This document shows, one piece after another, positions 62,701 through 64,000 of a stretch of 64,000 nt of DNA; position 1 is the first letter of the stretch; every line of letters starts with the position of its first letter. The notes beneath the pieces were generated by a model, which saw nothing but the letters and a program-made list of their open reading frames with translations, was not told the DNA's origin and did no database searches. The translations under genes and the position numbers were made by a program. Origin of the DNA: Brachynemurus nebulosus (Eukaryota; Arthropoda; Insecta; Neuroptera; Myrmeleontidae); the NCBI GenBank assembly GCA_035578155.1, contig JAPWDM010000001.1, positions 8,830,670 through 8,894,669 on the forward strand, in the 5' to 3' direction.

Positions 62701-63454
62701 TTCCAGTTGGTATGCGGAAATGCTAGCTATTAAATTCAGCCTCCAGTCTATTATAAGCAAATTCAACCAAAACACATTAATAATCACAGATTCCATGAAC
62801 TGCCTTAAAACCTTATTAAATAACAACTTTGTAAATTGTAATATGGAATTAGTTTGTCAAGTAAAGGAACTATATAAACATCTCACCGAAAATAAAAACT
62901 ATATTAAATTACTATGGGTACCAGGTCATAGTAATATTGACGGAAATGAAGTTGCTGACAAATTAGCTAAGGAAGCTTGTGAAGATGGAATAATTATAGA
63001 AGTTGAAGATACTCTACATGAAATCAACAGAACATATGAACAAGAACAATACAACAAATTTAATGAATGGTTCCAATCTAAAAATAAGAATACTGGTAGA
63101 AATTATCGATATCATTATGGGGCAGTCCAAAAGAAAACATGGTTCACGAATACAATGAGTAAAGATTATATTAAAACGATTGTTAGAATTAAGTCTTATC
63201 ATACAAATACTCCACATAATTTATTCAAGAAGAAACTCAAAAGCAGTCCCTTATGCTCCTGTGGCAAAGACGGAATAATTGACCACTATTTAGAATGTAA
63301 TAAAATAAAAGATGAAATCGATCATTTTTTGAAAAATATAATTAAGTACATAAATACGTTGCCGGTTAATTTTAACTTTTTAATAGACAACCCAAATAGT
63401 GAAGTAGCTAAACTTACCTATAAATTTTTGAAAAAAAGCAATACTAATATTTAA
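59738..63454 (+). CDS. LINE ORF2 polyprotein: endonuclease, reverse transcriptase, RNase H
   Basis: 1238 codons from ATG 59738 (MFKIIHWNCRGLDD), uninterrupted. The apurinic-type endonuclease occupies about 1-225, with N8, E36 (CETH), D139/N141 (AGDLNSHH) and D217/H218 (GSDHYP), all present. The reverse transcriptase spans about 450-720, with RPITLLSCMGK, D575 in LDIKSAFD, GIPQGSLLSP and FADD at 663-666. The RNase H is at about 950-1080, with D957 (YTDGS), WYAEMLA, ITDS and PGH at 1062-1064 followed by GNEVAD; its acidic residues are intact. A C-terminal CSCGKDGIIDHYLEC resembles the Cys/His motif of this group. The protein nicks target DNA and copies the element RNA by target-primed reverse transcription. 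Nothing in it looks broken. Confidence 0.96.
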   Translation: MFKIIHWNCRGLDDIKKDELKNLLYQNKTDICILCETHLKSSKPLYIQNYQIERKDRAIDANRKSFGGLAILIHKKICYQRINLIDINDNTEILAITVTINGNEIAIIGIYAPPNHKTTKMNWNDLKMQINMPIIIAGDLNSHHIYWDPFCQINNLEGKELMEFIEENQIYIANNDSATRVPRINWRNSIIDLTLTSALVAPMINNWRVNKDNLGSDHYPILFEILHKQAQPTISNATSKRNYKKADWNLYSQNIEEQLNQIYEISNKSPQLQYEEIVNIMNLASANSIPTVIPRNPHTAKPCWWDNSCNQAIAQRREALATFNKNSSMENYIKYKKTQAQTKKFLRNKKKEAWKKFCESLNPNTNSTEVWKKIRSINNKHYHTNTQINDPNILSEFSKKLKLSTNDDNNYIIRNQQNNRINQIFSQITYEELEMSLNHSKKTSTGFDNIHYQMIQHLPLPFKKIIVQIFNKSLNNCIIFEDWRKAIVVPVPKPNKSIQDVDSFRPITLLSCMGKTMESILKTKIEWFLERNKQIANYQFGFRKLMSSQDNLNILNLDIQKTYNENEYMLCLFLDIKSAFDSVNLEILYKRMLEMEIPEKLSYWIYRYYKSRNVYIRANNGLVGPYKANCGIPQGSLLSPILFSIYTNQLDKNINSDTNILSFADDIVIYTSNSSLENAQETLQHSLNRIKRKLDYLDLELALNKTKAMVFTRHRLSFSPLIKLNGKSIQVVSNVKYLGVYFDCKSTWTSEINNIQNKCAKGLNIIRVVGGTSWGAHPTSLINLYNALIQPHFDYSATLFSTATESRLSKLDTIQHEAFRIITGALKSTPIQVLLNECAHPPLSIRRTYITQKYLAKRIHFNNLTLINKIRQVMNYWNEEFWRNRKHPLLIEAYRNMNNLHSPTNRIPYYQYDIDTHGLKIEIDITYLTKYEATPVIKAKLQDYINEKPWDNIIYTDGSIKAQENISGFAIYNDSNKTLAKYKIQRAVSSWYAEMLAIKFSLQSIISKFNQNTLIITDSMNCLKTLLNNNFVNCNMELVCQVKELYKHLTENKNYIKLLWVPGHSNIDGNEVADKLAKEACEDGIIIEVEDTLHEINRTYEQEQYNKFNEWFQSKNKNTGRNYRYHYGAVQKKTWFTNTMSKDYIKTIVRIKSYHTNTPHNLFKKKLKSSPLCSCGKDGIIDHYLECNKIKDEIDHFLKNIIKYINTLPVNFNFLIDNPNSEVAKLTYKFLKKSNTNI

Positions 63455-63681
63455 TAAAAAAACGACGTGAGTGACCTGAATCATATTATAATAAATATAT
63501 ATAAACTTTGTGATATTATGTATAATAACAATTTTGCACCAATTTACTAACATGTATTGTGTTGTTGTGTTTCATAATATTTTTGTAAAAATTTAATATT
63601 TAATTTTTTTGTAAACATATGTAATTATATTATTTTTATAATGATTAATGGCTATATGTTACAATTGTATGTGATAAGGCC

Positions 63682-63687
63682 AATAAA
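63682..63687 (+). terminator. Polyadenylation signal of the LINE
   Basis: AATAAA about 10 bp before the poly(A) run that forms the element's 3' end. Confidence 0.8.
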
Positions 63688-63710
63688 ATAACTAAAAAAA
63701 AAAAAAAAAA

Positions 63711-63723
63711 AAATATTATTCAT
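63711..63723 (+). repeat. Target-site duplication of the LINE, right copy
   Basis: AAATATTATTCAT after the poly(A) tail, identical to 57919-57931. Confidence 0.85.
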
Positions 63724-64000
63724 TATTATTATTATTATTATTATTTTTTTTTTTGATTAAAATTGGGGTACTGCTGCCGGTGGATGGCACGGTCAGCAGC
63801 ACCCGGCGGCATCGCCAACTAAGGGCATGCGCCGCCGAAACGAGAAATATAAATAAAAACAACACGTAAAGACAGGGACACATAAATGCACTAGACAATG
63901 GACAAACATACACATAATAAAATTCACCGATGAGCCCTGCCATCCCAGGGTTTCATAACGAGCGGACAGTCCTTGGTGGCGGTACGCTAAGTACTAGCCA
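63724..64000 (-). mobile_element. 3' end of a minus-strand retroelement (LINE or SINE), cut by the window edge
   Basis: On the minus strand the sequence is GC-rich (GATGCCGCCGGGTGCTGCTG, then CCGGCAGCAGTACCCC). It runs into ATTTTAATC, an A12 run and a (TAA)n tract (63724-63755), the usual 3' tail of a non-LTR retrotransposon or SINE. Its GC content is far above the surroundings. Only about 240 bp are visible, so I cannot name the family. The LINE 57932-63713 inserted at the outer edge of its tail. Confidence 0.6.

Larger units (their letters stand above)
57932..63713 (+). mobile_element. Full-length I-like non-LTR retrotransposon (LINE)
   Basis: The element begins CAGTTCATACAAAACAG directly after the target duplication. 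It has a 5' UTR of about 185 bp, two open ORFs, a 3' UTR with AATAAA at 63682-63687 and a poly(A) tail (about 63694-63713). The total is about 5.78 kb. ORF1 has CCHC knuckles. ORF2 has endonuclease, reverse transcriptase and a C-terminal RNase H, the domain set of the I superclade (I/Nimb/LOA/R1 relatives). The catalytic motifs look intact in both ORFs, and the target duplication is perfect. The copy is therefore young and may be active. The exact clade is not resolved. Confidence 0.93.

Overview
This is an AT-rich eukaryotic window, almost certainly arthropod and probably insect. Hemiptera is my guess, from the very low GC, the abundant GGTACCTAC-type words and the repeat repertoire, but it is not proven. 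I see no conserved single-copy host gene. Nearly everything I can support is mobile DNA in different states of decay, plus one large tandem array.

Layout. 1-1.15 kb: a minus-strand Penelope-like retroelement fragment that runs off the left edge and abuts the end of a TTAA-target element. 2-31 kb: AT-rich DNA holding many cut-and-paste elements whose ends and target duplications can be read. These are two TA-flanked elements (2087-3359, with pogo-like remnants, and 13460-14435), three hAT-like elements (6201-6920, 18439-18737, 30630-31077), several TTAA-flanked elements (11068, 16844, 20658, 26136), two Helitron-like elements (8611-9388, 24609-24963) and a very similar 377-bp inverted repeat (22842-23845). 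31.8-34 kb: a possible TIR element, a tRNA-like sequence and a 20-bp minisatellite.

34.0-46.3 kb: a tandem array of about 1.66-kb units. Each unit has a GC hairpin, a 13-bp subterminal inverted repeat, about four older ~160-bp subrepeats and a (TA)n tract. Read on the minus strand, this order matches the published architecture of Helentron-derived nonautonomous elements. 46.3-50 kb: (TA)n tracts, small CAGGGTG-ended elements and one unidentified open frame.

50.1-55.3 kb: the most gene-like locus. A seven-exon SAM-domain gene is followed 120 bp downstream by a single-exon C2H2 zinc-finger ORF on the same strand. The pair lies between inverted repeats at 50134-50216 and 55190-55264. I read it as a decayed two-gene DNA transposon. 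The SAM gene carries two apparent frameshifts, its second intron holds a TTAA element, and the second ORF looks truncated.

57.9-63.7 kb: a full-length, open, I-like non-LTR retrotransposon. Its ORF1 has CCHC knuckles and its ORF2 has endonuclease, reverse transcriptase and RNase H domains. It has a poly(A) tail and a target duplication of about 13 bp, and it sits at the tail of an older minus-strand retroelement (63724-64000). This LINE is the only element here that looks capable of activity.
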